DNA of 64,000 nucleotides from an uncultured Dysosmobacter sp. (GTDB taxonomy: Bacteria > Bacillota > Clostridia > Oscillospirales > Oscillospiraceae). Position numbers and translations under genes: made by a program. The notes under the pieces were generated by a model. The model was not told the DNA's origin. It saw only the letters and a list, made by a program, of their open reading frames with translations, and made no database searches. The DNA is taken from assembly GCF_947631165.1 (NCBI RefSeq), contig NZ_CANRKH010000006.1, positions 41,821 through 105,820 on the forward strand, written 5' to 3'. Of this stretch, positions 19,342-28,959 are shown piece after piece; the stretch's first letter is position 1; each line of letters opens with the position of its first letter.

Positions 19342-20180
19342 CACTCCACCGCCCCTTTTTGCAGGCTGCACAGGCCCGCGCCGATGGCGGTGGCGAAGGT
19401 GGCGTTTTCCGGGATGATATAGTGGAGGCCGTACAGCCGCTCGAAGTTTTCAAAATTTGGCTTCACCTGGTCCAGGGTGGTCATGGAGCCGGTGAGGATG
19501 ACGGTTTTTGTCCCGCAGCTCTGGCAGGCCAGCACTGTCATGGTGCCGATGGCCTGAAGCACCAGATTCACCGTCCCGGCAGCCAGGTCGGCGGGGGTGG
19601 CGTCCTCCGCCAGATTGCCGAAGTTGGCGGCGGTAAGAGTTGGGTCCAGAGTTGGGGCCGGATGGTTGGTGATGTCCTTGATGGTCAGGTCCACTTGTCC
19701 CAGGTCCCCCTGGGCCGCCAGCTTTTTGATCTGGCCGAACCGCTCCATGCCTACCAGCTTGCGGCACAGGCCGCCCAAGGTGCCGCCGCCGATGCCGCTG
19801 CCGCAGAGGTGCCGCACGGCGCCGTTCCGCTCCGCCCAGAGAAAGGCGGTGCCGGTGCCCATGGTCACCACCACGCCGGAGGCCTGGCCGGACAGGGCCA
19901 GCGCTCCGGCGCCGCTGGCGGAGAATTCGTCCACCTTGCAGGTGGGCAGGCCGAAGATGTCTCCTTCCACAAAGCTGGCGCCCACGCCGGTGAGGACGAC
20001 CCGCCGCACGTCCTCCAGACGGAGGCCGTTGCCGCTGAGGTAATTGCCCAGAGCGCCGTACAGGCTGGTGACCTGGTCCTCCGCCCGGACCCGCAGCATG
20101 GAGACCACGCCGCCGCTCCGGTCCAGGCCCACGATCTTGGTGGTGGAGCCGCCGATATCAATGCCTAAGATCACATCCAT
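19341..20180 (-). CDS. coaW: Type II pantothenate kinase-like protein
   Basis: ILGIDIGGSTTKIVGL, VLTGVGASFVEGDIFGLPTCKVDEFSA, MGTGTAFLWAE, CGSGIGGGTLGGLCRKL. Confidence 0.9.
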   Translation of the reverse strand: MDVILGIDIGGSTTKIVGLDRSGGVVSMLRVRAEDQVTSLYGALGNYLSGNGLRLEDVRRVVLTGVGASFVEGDIFGLPTCKVDEFSASGAGALALSGQASGVVVTMGTGTAFLWAERNGAVRHLCGSGIGGGTLGGLCRKLVGMERFGQIKKLAAQGDLGQVDLTIKDITNHPAPTLDPTLTAANFGNLAEDATPADLAAGTVNLVLQAIGTMTVLACQSCGTKTVILTGSMTTLDQVKPNFENFERLYGLHYIIPENATFATAIGAGLCSLQKGAVE

Positions 20181-20380
20181 GGTGAATATTCCTTTCCTTT
20201 GGCGGCTTTGCCGCCTGTACCCTCATCATAGGGGAGGGAGGGGGACTTGTCAATCCAATTTGACAAAAGTTTGACGAGTTTTTGTGAAAAACAATTGCTT
20301 TTCCAGGCGGGGACGATTATAATAGAGAAAATATCAAGGCAGGTGACAAGACACTGCCTGGATCGTTATCGAGGTGCGAC

Positions 20381-21829
20381 ATGCATACAGAAGAAAAGCT
20401 GAACATGACCATGCTCTGCGACTTTTACGAACTGACCATGGGCAACGGCTATTTTCAGGCGGGCTATCAGGACCGCATCACCTATTTCGATGTGTTTTTC
20501 CGGGACGTGCCGGACAGGGGCGGTTTTGCCATCTGCGCCGGACTGGACCAGCTGATCGACTATATCGAGAATCTGCATTTTGACGAGGCGGACATTGCTT
20601 ACCTGCGGAGCAAGGGCATTTTCTCCGAGGACTTTTTGGCCTATCTGCGGGACTTCCGTTTCACCGGTGATATCTGGGCCATCCCCGAGGGCACCCCCAT
20701 CTTCCCGCGGGAGCCGGTGGTGACAGTCCGCGCCCCGGCCATTGAGGCCCAGCTCATCGAGACCTTCACCCTGCTGACCATCAACCACCAGAGCCTCATC
20801 GCCACCAAGGCCAACCGCATCGTCCGGGCGGCCCAGGGGCGGACAGTGCTGGAATTTGGTTCCCGCCGCGCCCAGGGGACCGACGGCGCCATTTCCGGCG
20901 CCCGGGCGGCCTATATCGGCGGCTGCAAGGGTACGGCCTGCACCATCTCCGACCAGCTCTATGGCGTTCCCGCCGGCGGCACTATGGCCCATTCCTGGGT
21001 CCAGATGTTCGACAGCCAGTATGAGGCGTTCAAGACCTACTGCCAGATATACCCCACCAACGCAACGCTCTTGGTGGACACTTACAGCGTGCTGAAATCC
21101 GGTGTGCCTGACGCCATCCGGGCCTTCAACGAGGTGTTGAAGCCCCTGGGTATCAAGAAGTGCGGCATCCGGCTGGACTCCGGCGACATGGCCTATCTGA
21201 CGCGGGAGGCTCGAAAGATGCTGGATGAGGCGGGCTGGCCGGAGTGCCAGATATCTGCTTCCAACTCCCTGGATGAGTATATCATTCGGGATCTGATCCA
21301 GCAGGGCGCTCAGATCGACCTGTTCGGCGTGGGCGAACGGATGATCACCGCCAGCAGCCAGCCGGTGTTCGGCGGTGTGTACAAGCTAGCGGCCGTCGAG
21401 GACGCGGATGGCAATATCCTGCCCAAGATCAAGGTCAGCGAAAACGTGGACAAGATCACCAATCCCCATTTCAAAAAGGTCTACCGCATCTTCGACAAGA
21501 CCACCGGCAAGGCGGAGGCGGACTATATCACCGTGTATGATGAGACTGTGGACGAGAGCCAGCCGTTGGAACTGTTCGACCCCCGGGCTACCTGGAAGCG
21601 AAAGACCTATACCAATTTCACCGCCAGGCCTTTGCAGGTGCCTGTGTTCCAGGGCGGCAGGCTGGTCTACCGGCAGCCTGCGCTCCAGGAGATCCAGAAA
21701 TACTGCGCGGAGCAGGTGGAGACGCTGTGGGATGAGGTCAAGCGCTTTGAGAATCCCCATGTGTTCTATGTGGACCTCAGCCAGAAGCTGTGGGACATCA
21801 AGCAGGAGCTGCTGCGGAAGAGCAGATAA
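20381..21829 (+). CDS. pncB: Nicotinate phosphoribosyltransferase
   Basis: LNMTMLCDFYELTMGNGYF, EFGSRRAQGTDGA, IRLDSGDMAYL. Confidence 0.95.
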   Translation: MHTEEKLNMTMLCDFYELTMGNGYFQAGYQDRITYFDVFFRDVPDRGGFAICAGLDQLIDYIENLHFDEADIAYLRSKGIFSEDFLAYLRDFRFTGDIWAIPEGTPIFPREPVVTVRAPAIEAQLIETFTLLTINHQSLIATKANRIVRAAQGRTVLEFGSRRAQGTDGAISGARAAYIGGCKGTACTISDQLYGVPAGGTMAHSWVQMFDSQYEAFKTYCQIYPTNATLLVDTYSVLKSGVPDAIRAFNEVLKPLGIKKCGIRLDSGDMAYLTREARKMLDEAGWPECQISASNSLDEYIIRDLIQQGAQIDLFGVGERMITASSQPVFGGVYKLAAVEDADGNILPKIKVSENVDKITNPHFKKVYRIFDKTTGKAEADYITVYDETVDESQPLELFDPRATWKRKTYTNFTARPLQVPVFQGGRLVYRQPALQEIQKYCAEQVETLWDEVKRFENPHVFYVDLSQKLWDIKQELLRKSR

Positions 21830-21949
21830 TAACAGCAGAGGGGCCAGCTGAAAGCTGGCCCCTCTGTTGTCTGAAAACATGTGAGGGACGCGGCACATGG
21901 AACGGCGTGGACGTTCGCAGCGGCGCGGAGGGTCCCGGCAGATGGGAAC

Positions 21950-22684
21950 TCACATGAATCGGAACAGAAGAACAGGCAGAAAAATGGCGGGGAGCAGGTT
22001 CATGACCTTGATGCGGGTCACGCCCAGCAGATTCAGGCTGATGGCCAGGATCAGCAGGGACCCCACACAGGTGATCTCCGCGATGACGGCCTCCGGCAGC
22101 AGGGGAGCCAGCAGGGAGGCGGCCAGGGTCATGGGCGCCTGGTAGAGAAAGACCGCGGCGGCGGAAAAGGCCACGCCGATCCCAAGAGAGGCGCTGAAAA
22201 TGACGGAGGAGATGCCGTCGATGAGGGACTTCGCCAGCAGCATCCCATGATCTCCGGTCAGGCCGCTGTTTAGTGCGCCCACGATGGACATGGCTCCCAC
22301 ACAGTACAGCAGGCTGGCGGTGACAAAGCCCTCGGAAATGGAGGCGCTCCCCTCCAAGGGGAAACGGCGGGACATGCCCGCCTGGAGCCGGTCCCCAGCT
22401 CGCTTCATGGCACCGTCCAGGTCCAGCAATTCGCCAATGCAGGCGCCGGCCACCATGGACAGGATCATCAGCAGAGTATTTTGTCCCTTCAGCGCGCCGC
22501 TGATCCCCATGCAGGCGGTACACAGCGCCAGTCCCTGCATGATCAGCTCCCGCAGCCGCTGGCCCAGCTGGCGGCGCTGGACGGATTGGCGGGAGGAAAA
22601 CCGCTGGATGGCCCACCGCAAAAGCAGGCCAACCGCGGAGCCTGCCAGGATCGCCGCTGAATCAGCGGCCGTACCGATCAGCAT
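21950..22684 (-). CDS. DUF554 family membrane protein
   Basis: MLIGTAADSAAILAGSAVGLLLRWA, multi-TM, typical ~245 aa. Confidence 0.85.
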   Translation of the reverse strand: MLIGTAADSAAILAGSAVGLLLRWAIQRFSSRQSVQRRQLGQRLRELIMQGLALCTACMGISGALKGQNTLLMILSMVAGACIGELLDLDGAMKRAGDRLQAGMSRRFPLEGSASISEGFVTASLLYCVGAMSIVGALNSGLTGDHGMLLAKSLIDGISSVIFSASLGIGVAFSAAAVFLYQAPMTLAASLLAPLLPEAVIAEITCVGSLLILAISLNLLGVTRIKVMNLLPAIFLPVLLFRFM

Positions 22685-22794
22685 ATGTGATCCCTCCTTG
22701 ACTGTGTTTATTGTAGCGCGGCGCTTGCATTTTGGGAAATGCCGATTTAAAATAAGGATATAAGCAGTGCAAATACCTGGAGAGGAGCAAGGCA

Positions 22795-23712
22795 TTGAAT
22801 ATCCTGCAGATCCAATATCTGCTGGCCGTGGCGGAATGCGGCAGCATTTCAAAAGCCGCTGAGAGCCTGTTCGTCTCTCAGCCTGCGGTCTCCCTGCAGA
22901 TGAAAAAACTGGAGAGCGAGCTGGGCTGTTCACTACTGTTCCGGACGGCCCAGGGCGTTTCCCTGACGCCCGAGGGCGAGGCGTTCCGGGAGGGTGCCAG
23001 ACCGGTTCTGGAAGCGTGGGAACAGTTGGAGGCCGTCAGCGCCTGTCTGGCCAAAGAAAAGCGGGAGCGGCTCACCATCCATTTGGGACCCCGCGTGTTT
23101 TCCAACGGACTGTTTCCCAAGATCGTGGCCTTTTTTGAGCAGCATCCCGATATAACGGCGGCTTTTACCGTGGCGGGCGGCGGAAATTTTTTGGAGGATC
23201 TGCGGACCGGCGCCATCGACGTGGCGCTGAACTATGTATCCTCCTATTTGAAGGACCTTTCCGGTGCGCCGCGTTTTTTTCAATGCGAACTGATCCAAGA
23301 GCCGCAGTGTATTTTGACCGGCCTGGACAGCGCTCTGGCGCAACAGGAGCGGGTTTCTTTTGATATCCTGCGGGACCACACGCTGATCGCGGCGCCGGAG
23401 GCGTCTCTGGAATCAACCGTGCTGGACAGGATCCTCCAGGACCACGGTATCACGCCCGGCAGGATGTATCGTCTGGACGGCGTCGACACCTCCATGGAGA
23501 TGGTCCGCGCCGGAACGGGGATCGTACTGGGGCCAGCATCCTTCGCGGATCACTACGGGGTCCGGGCGGTGCCGCTGTATCCGCCGTTTGCGGAGAGCCT
23601 CAGCTTCGTCTGCCTGCGGGAGAACAAGGACCGCGCCGGATTGAAGGCTTTTCGGGAGTATCTGATGAAGATGTGTCAGGAAACAGAAGTTTATTTACAG
23701 ATTAGTGGTTGA
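22795..23712 (+). CDS. LysR family transcriptional regulator
   Basis: MNILQIQYLLAVAECGSISKAAESLFVSQPAVSLQMKKLESELGCSLLFR. Confidence 0.95.
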   Translation: MNILQIQYLLAVAECGSISKAAESLFVSQPAVSLQMKKLESELGCSLLFRTAQGVSLTPEGEAFREGARPVLEAWEQLEAVSACLAKEKRERLTIHLGPRVFSNGLFPKIVAFFEQHPDITAAFTVAGGGNFLEDLRTGAIDVALNYVSSYLKDLSGAPRFFQCELIQEPQCILTGLDSALAQQERVSFDILRDHTLIAAPEASLESTVLDRILQDHGITPGRMYRLDGVDTSMEMVRAGTGIVLGPASFADHYGVRAVPLYPPFAESLSFVCLRENKDRAGLKAFREYLMKMCQETEVYLQISG

Positions 23713-23770
23713 AGCGCTGTACTATTTCGAGTATAATATTCAATGACCTGTAAAAAGGGAGGTTCCGTCT

Positions 23771-25333
23771 GTGCACAAAAGTCTGCCCCGTCCCACTGAG
23801 CGCGTTGAGCGCCGGATCTCTGCCGCTACCAGTATCTCCATGTGTGTGCTGACGGTGCTGGCCCAGATCGCCACCACGCTGCTGCTGACCTACTTCCTGC
23901 GGGAAAAGGCCAGCTACTGCTATGCCGTATTGGAATGCATCGGCGCCATCATGGCCATCCGGGTATATCTGCGGTCCGGAAGTCCCAGCTATAAGCTGGC
24001 TTGGATGTGCCTGCTGCTGGCGCTGCCGGTGTCCGGCATGATCCTGTTCTGCCTGTGGGGCGGCACTTATCAGGCCAAGAGCCTGAGTTTGAAGGCCGTG
24101 CCGCCGGTGCCTATGCGGGAGAGCCAGCGAATGGCCAGTGAGAACAACCTGGTGCGCCTGCGCCGCCAGTCCCCGTCCTGGGGGCGGCTGGCCACCTATC
24201 TGCAAAAACGGGGCTTTTGCCTGTACCGCAGCACAAAGGCCCAATATTTTGGAGACGGCGCCGCCTTTTTCGAGGACCTGATCGCCCACCTGGAACGGGC
24301 GGAGACCTATATCTTCCTGGAGTACTACATTCTGGCAGAGGGCCGGATATGGGACCGTATGTTCCATATTCTGCGGCAGCGGGCCGCCGAGGGCGTGGAG
24401 GTCCATATCATCTTTGACGACTTCGGCAACCTGACCCGCCTGTCCGACGATACCCTGCAGGCCATCCAGCGGGCGGGCATCGAGGTGGAGGTGTTCAATC
24501 CGGTACACCGTTATGTAAACCGAATCTACTTCAACTACCGGGACCACCGGAAGATCGCTGTGATCGACGGGCAGTACGCCTATACCGGCGGGATCAACAT
24601 CGGCGACGAATACGCCAACCTGATCGAGCGCTTCGGCCACTGGAAGGACAGCGCCGTCCGCATCGAGGGGGAAGGCGTGTGGGGCTTTGCCGTGCAGTTC
24701 ATCCAGATGTGGAAAATGATGGGGCGGACGTTGGCCAACGAGGACGATTTCTACCGTCCACGCCACGAGGCCGCGGAGGCCGTTGGCTTTTGCCAGCCCT
24801 TCACCGACGGCCCATTGAACAACCCGGACAATCCCATTGAAGAGACCTATCTCCAATTGATCTCCTCCGCTCAGCGGATGTTGTATATCACTACGCCCTA
24901 TTACGCTGTGGAGGAATCTATGCAGAAGGCACTGTGCATCGCGGCGGACGCTGGCGTCGATGTGCGGCTGATGATCCCGGCCATCCCGGACCACAAGCTG
25001 ACCTATATGGTGGCGGAGACCTATTGGGGTGAGCTGCTGCGCCACGGCGTGAAGATCTACAAATATGCCCCCGGCTTCATCCATTCCAAAAGCGTGATGG
25101 TGGACCGGGAGGTGGCTCTGGTGGGCAGCACCAATATGGACTACCGTACCTTCCAGCTCCATTATGAGTGCGGCGTACTGCTATATCACATGCCCGCAGT
25201 GGAGGAGCTGCTGGAGGACATGGACACGGTCATGGAACAAAGCGTTCTGTATACGCTGGAGGAGTGGAAGCAGAGATCCTGGTTCCGCCGGGTATTTGCG
25301 TCCATTTTGAAGCTGGGAGCCATTTGGCTGTAA
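23771..25333 (+). CDS. cls: Cardiolipin synthase
   Basis: Two HKD motifs (YRDHRKIAVIDGQYAYTGGINIGDEY; FIHSKSVMVDREVALVGSTNMDYR); N-terminal TMs. Confidence 0.95.
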   Translation: MHKSLPRPTERVERRISAATSISMCVLTVLAQIATTLLLTYFLREKASYCYAVLECIGAIMAIRVYLRSGSPSYKLAWMCLLLALPVSGMILFCLWGGTYQAKSLSLKAVPPVPMRESQRMASENNLVRLRRQSPSWGRLATYLQKRGFCLYRSTKAQYFGDGAAFFEDLIAHLERAETYIFLEYYILAEGRIWDRMFHILRQRAAEGVEVHIIFDDFGNLTRLSDDTLQAIQRAGIEVEVFNPVHRYVNRIYFNYRDHRKIAVIDGQYAYTGGINIGDEYANLIERFGHWKDSAVRIEGEGVWGFAVQFIQMWKMMGRTLANEDDFYRPRHEAAEAVGFCQPFTDGPLNNPDNPIEETYLQLISSAQRMLYITTPYYAVEESMQKALCIAADAGVDVRLMIPAIPDHKLTYMVAETYWGELLRHGVKIYKYAPGFIHSKSVMVDREVALVGSTNMDYRTFQLHYECGVLLYHMPAVEELLEDMDTVMEQSVLYTLEEWKQRSWFRRVFASILKLGAIWL

Positions 25334-25376
25334 CGCATCGGGGGCCTCTTTGGGCGCCTTGTTTTGGGAGGTTTCT

Positions 25377-26255
25377 ATGTCCCGCGAATTGACGCCGCAG
25401 GAGACCGCTGAGCGCAGTCTCATCAAAACATATCGAAAAGCTATCTGGAATCCCTTTATCGCTGCTGTGAAGCGGTATGAATTGATTTCTCCGGAGGATC
25501 ATATCGCCGTTTGCATCTCCGGCGGCAAGGACTCCATGATACTGGCCAAGCTGATGCAGGAGCTGCAGCGGCATACAGACCAGCCCTTTGCGCTGACTTT
25601 CCTGGTGATGGATCCCGGCTACGCGCCGGCAAACCGGCGGCTGATCGAGGAGAACGCCGCTCTGCTGGGAATTCCCATCACCGTGTTTGAAAGCGACATT
25701 TTCGATGTCACCGTCCAGGTGGACAAAAATCCCTGCTATCTCTGCGCCCGAATGCGCCGGGGCTGCCTGTACGCCAAGGCCAGGGAACTGGGCTGCAACA
25801 AGATCGCCCTGGGCCACCACTTTTCTGATGTGGTGGAGACTACATTGCTGGGCCTGTTTTACGGCGCACAGGTCCAGGCCATGCCGCCTAAGCTCCGCAG
25901 CAAAAATTTCCCTGGCATGGAGCTGATCCGTCCGCTGTACTGTGTCCATGAGGACGCTATCATCGCCTGGAAGAATTATAATGGCCTGCGCTTTCTTCAG
26001 TGCGCCTGCCGGTTCACCGAGGCGCGGGATGCCTCCGGCGACGGCGTGGGAGAGAGCAAACGGCAGGAGATCAAGATGCTGCTTCGGGAACTGAAGCGTA
26101 CGAATCCCAATATTGAAAAGAGTATTTTCCGGGCCATCCACGGTGTCCAATTGGATACATTTCCAGGCTTCAAATACCATGGAAAGGCCCATTCATTTTT
26201 AGAGTTTTACGACGGCGGCGTTTTGGCAGAACTGCCGGGAGAGGAGTCTTTGTGA
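25377..26255 (+). CDS. TtcA-like PP-loop tRNA thiolation ATPase
   Basis: AVCISGGKDSMILAKL PP-loop, CYLCARMRRG, LGHHFSDVVET. Confidence 0.88.
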   Translation: MSRELTPQETAERSLIKTYRKAIWNPFIAAVKRYELISPEDHIAVCISGGKDSMILAKLMQELQRHTDQPFALTFLVMDPGYAPANRRLIEENAALLGIPITVFESDIFDVTVQVDKNPCYLCARMRRGCLYAKARELGCNKIALGHHFSDVVETTLLGLFYGAQVQAMPPKLRSKNFPGMELIRPLYCVHEDAIIAWKNYNGLRFLQCACRFTEARDASGDGVGESKRQEIKMLLRELKRTNPNIEKSIFRAIHGVQLDTFPGFKYHGKAHSFLEFYDGGVLAELPGEESL

Positions 26256-28651
26256 TGAATTATTTCCGATGTGAAAATCCGGACTGCGGCTTTGTGGCCG
26301 AAAAGGAGCCGGATGTGTGCCCCCGCTGCGGCGGCACCTTTTTCCAGACGCTGGACGAGGATGAGCTGACAGCCGGCGACTGGGTCACTTTGGGAAATTG
26401 CGCCGTTGACGAAAAACGGCAGACGGATGCCTTGGCCTGCTACCAGAGGGCGGCCGCCATGGACGACGTGCTGGGCCTGACCAACCTGGGCTGGTGCCTG
26501 GAGGCGGGCGTGGGTGTGCCGGCGGACCCCAAGCAGGCGGTGCTGCTGTACGCGCAGGCGGCAGCGCGGGAGTATATGCCCGCCCTGACCAATCTGGGCT
26601 ATTGCTACGCCTACGGCATCGGCGTGGACAAGGACGAGGCGAAAGCGCTTGAGTGCTTCCGGAAAGGAGCGGAGAACGGCTTCCCCCGGGCGCAGTTTCT
26701 GCTGGCCGAGGCCTATTGCCGGGGGGCCGGTGTGGAGCAGAACGACAGTGAGGCTGTGAAGTGGTATCAGTCCGCTGCCTGGCTGGGATATCCCAGCGCC
26801 CAGACGGAGCTGGGCCGCTGCCTGGAATTCGGCACCGGCGTGGCGGAGGATATGGAGCAGGCAATCAAATGGTATACCGCTGCGGCGGACCAGGGCCACG
26901 CGCCTGGCCAGTGCTGCCTGGGCTTCTGCTATGAGGCGGGCCGGGGCGTGGAGCAGAGCTGGGAAGAGGCTGTCAAGTGGTATCGTGCTTCCGCTGAGCA
27001 GGGTTATCCCCGCGCCCAGTGCAATCTGGCCTGGTGCTGTGAGCACGGTAAGGGCACGGAGCAGGACTATTCCGAGGCTGTTCGGCTGTATCAGGCCGCG
27101 GCTGACCAGGGCTATCCCCGAGGTCAGCTGTGCATGGGCTTTTGCTGTGAGCGGGGCCGGGGCGTTCCGGCAGACAAAGGCAAGGCGGCAGAGTGGTATC
27201 GCAAGGCCGCTGAGCAGGGCGACGAGGACGGCGCCTGCTGCCTGGGCTATCTCTATGAGATCGGCGAGGGCGTGGAGCAGAGCTGGGAGCAGGCTGTGGC
27301 GTGGTACCGCACGTCGGCGGAGCTGGGCCTGCCCCGGGGCCAGTGCAACCTGGCCTGGTGCTATGAAAACGGCAAGGGCGTGGAAAAGGATCTGGCGGAA
27401 GCCCTGTCCTGGTATCGCAAGGCGGCGGACCAGGGAAATGAGCGGGGACTTTTCAGCGTGGCCCGGGCCTATGACTACGGTTTGGGCGTGGCTCAGGATG
27501 CGGCAGAGGCCGCGCGGTGGTATCAGAAGGCGGTAGACGCTGGCTCCGTGCCTGCCATGTGCGATCTGGGTGTCTGTTATGAGCGGGGCGAGGGCGTGGA
27601 GCAGGACTTCGCCAAGGCGGCCGAGCTGTATCGCCGCTCTGCCGAGGGCGGCAACGCCCCGGGCCAGTGCAACCTGGGCTATCTCTATGAGATCGGCCGG
27701 GGTGTGGAGCAGAGCTGGGAGGAAGCAGTGAAGTGGTACAGCGCCGCCGCACAGCAGGGCTTTCCTCGTGCCCAGTGCAATCTGGCCTGGTGCTATGAAT
27801 ACGGCAAGGGCGTAGTGGAAAACCTGAAACGGGCGGTCCACTGGTACCGCAAGGCGGCAGATCAGGGGGACCCTCGGGGCATGTTCTGCATGGGCGTGTG
27901 CTGCAAGCGCGGCCGGGGCGTGGAGCAGGACTTGGCTGAGGCGGTCCAGTGGTATGAAAAGGCTGCTGCCACCGGCTATGCCGCCGCTCAGTGCAATCTG
28001 GGCGTTTGTTATGAGCATGGCGAGGGTGTGGCAGAGGATATGAAAAAAGCCGCAGAGCTGTATCGCAAAGCGGCGGAGCAGGGGGACGCGGCGGGCCAGT
28101 GCAATCTGGGATATCTGTACGAATCTGGCCGTGGCGTGGAACAGAACTGGACAGAGGCTGCCAAGTGGTATGAGAAAGCTGCCAAGACAGGCTATCCTCG
28201 GGCTATGTGCAATTTTGGCGTGTGCTGTGAATTTGGACATGGAGTCGTAAAGGATACATTTAAAGCTGCAGAGCTGTATCGCAGGGCGGCAGAGCAGGGA
28301 GACCGGGTGGCTGCCTGTAACTTGGGTTACTTATATGAGACCGGCGTAGGCGTGGCCCAGAGCTGGGATCATGCGGTGAAGTGGTATCAGCGGGCTGTAG
28401 AGCAAGAGCTGCCCCGTGCCCAGTACAACCTGGCCTGGTGCTATGAAAACGGCAAGGGTGTGGCCCGCAGTGTGGAGAAAGCGTTGGAGCTGTACCGTGC
28501 TGCGGCGGCCCAGAACTATGAGGATGCCGGAAAGATCGTGGAGCGTTTGGAAAAGGAAAAAGACCGGCCGCAGAGCGCCCCGGCGGAGAAGAAGCCGGAG
28601 AAAAAGGGAGGCTTTTTGAAGGGCCTGTTTGGCGGGAAAAAAGATCGCTGA
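26252..28651 (+). CDS. Zinc ribbon plus multiple Sel1-like repeats (799 aa)
   Basis: CENPDCGF...CPRCGG, then about 20 units like AVKWYRKAAEQGDxxGQCNLGYLYExGRGVEQS. Confidence 0.93.
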   Translation: MMNYFRCENPDCGFVAEKEPDVCPRCGGTFFQTLDEDELTAGDWVTLGNCAVDEKRQTDALACYQRAAAMDDVLGLTNLGWCLEAGVGVPADPKQAVLLYAQAAAREYMPALTNLGYCYAYGIGVDKDEAKALECFRKGAENGFPRAQFLLAEAYCRGAGVEQNDSEAVKWYQSAAWLGYPSAQTELGRCLEFGTGVAEDMEQAIKWYTAAADQGHAPGQCCLGFCYEAGRGVEQSWEEAVKWYRASAEQGYPRAQCNLAWCCEHGKGTEQDYSEAVRLYQAAADQGYPRGQLCMGFCCERGRGVPADKGKAAEWYRKAAEQGDEDGACCLGYLYEIGEGVEQSWEQAVAWYRTSAELGLPRGQCNLAWCYENGKGVEKDLAEALSWYRKAADQGNERGLFSVARAYDYGLGVAQDAAEAARWYQKAVDAGSVPAMCDLGVCYERGEGVEQDFAKAAELYRRSAEGGNAPGQCNLGYLYEIGRGVEQSWEEAVKWYSAAAQQGFPRAQCNLAWCYEYGKGVVENLKRAVHWYRKAADQGDPRGMFCMGVCCKRGRGVEQDLAEAVQWYEKAAATGYAAAQCNLGVCYEHGEGVAEDMKKAAELYRKAAEQGDAAGQCNLGYLYESGRGVEQNWTEAAKWYEKAAKTGYPRAMCNFGVCCEFGHGVVKDTFKAAELYRRAAEQGDRVAACNLGYLYETGVGVAQSWDHAVKWYQRAVEQELPRAQYNLAWCYENGKGVARSVEKALELYRAAAAQNYEDAGKIVERLEKEKDRPQSAPAEKKPEKKGGFLKGLFGGKKDR

Positions 28652-28734
28652 AAAGAGGAAAAAATTGAAATTCCCTATTGACAAAAATCCGCTTTTCAGT
28701 ATAATAGTATCTGTTCGCTGCGGCGGACGGATAT

Positions 28735-28808
28735 AGCGGGTTTGTGTAAAGGTAGCACAGCAGACTCTGACTCTGTATGTGAGGGTTCGAATCCTTCACC
28801 CGCTGCCA
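28735..28808 (+). tRNA. tRNA-Gln (anticodon CTG), CCA encoded
   Basis: Acceptor AGCGGGT/ACCCGCT, anticodon arm GCAGA-CTCTGAC-TCTGT, T-arm GAGGGTTCGAATCCTTC, G73 + CCA. Confidence 0.93.
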
Positions 28809-28810
28809 AG

Positions 28811-28850
28811 TAAAAAACCTCGGAACTGCAATGGTTCCGAGGTTTTTTTG
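28811..28850 (+). terminator. Terminator after tRNA-Gln
   Basis: AAAAAACCTCGGAACTGCAATGGTTCCGAGGTTTTTTT. Confidence 0.85.
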
Positions 28851-28959
28851 TTGTGTGTCAAGGGATTGCGGGACTTACTGACTGTTCCCTGTCAAATCAG
28901 AAAGCAACAGCTAGACACAGAAAAATCAAAAGAACAGCGTAAAAGTGCTAACTAAAATG

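Noticed and set aside
26207-28240. 677-aa minus-strand ORF with repeats
   Set aside because: Antisense shadow of the Sel1 repeats; periodicity comes from the plus-strand gene.
26500-28500. Regularly spaced DNA repeats considered as CRISPR or satellite
   Set aside because: Repeats are ~108 bp, in frame and encode Sel1 units; no conserved short repeat with unique spacers.
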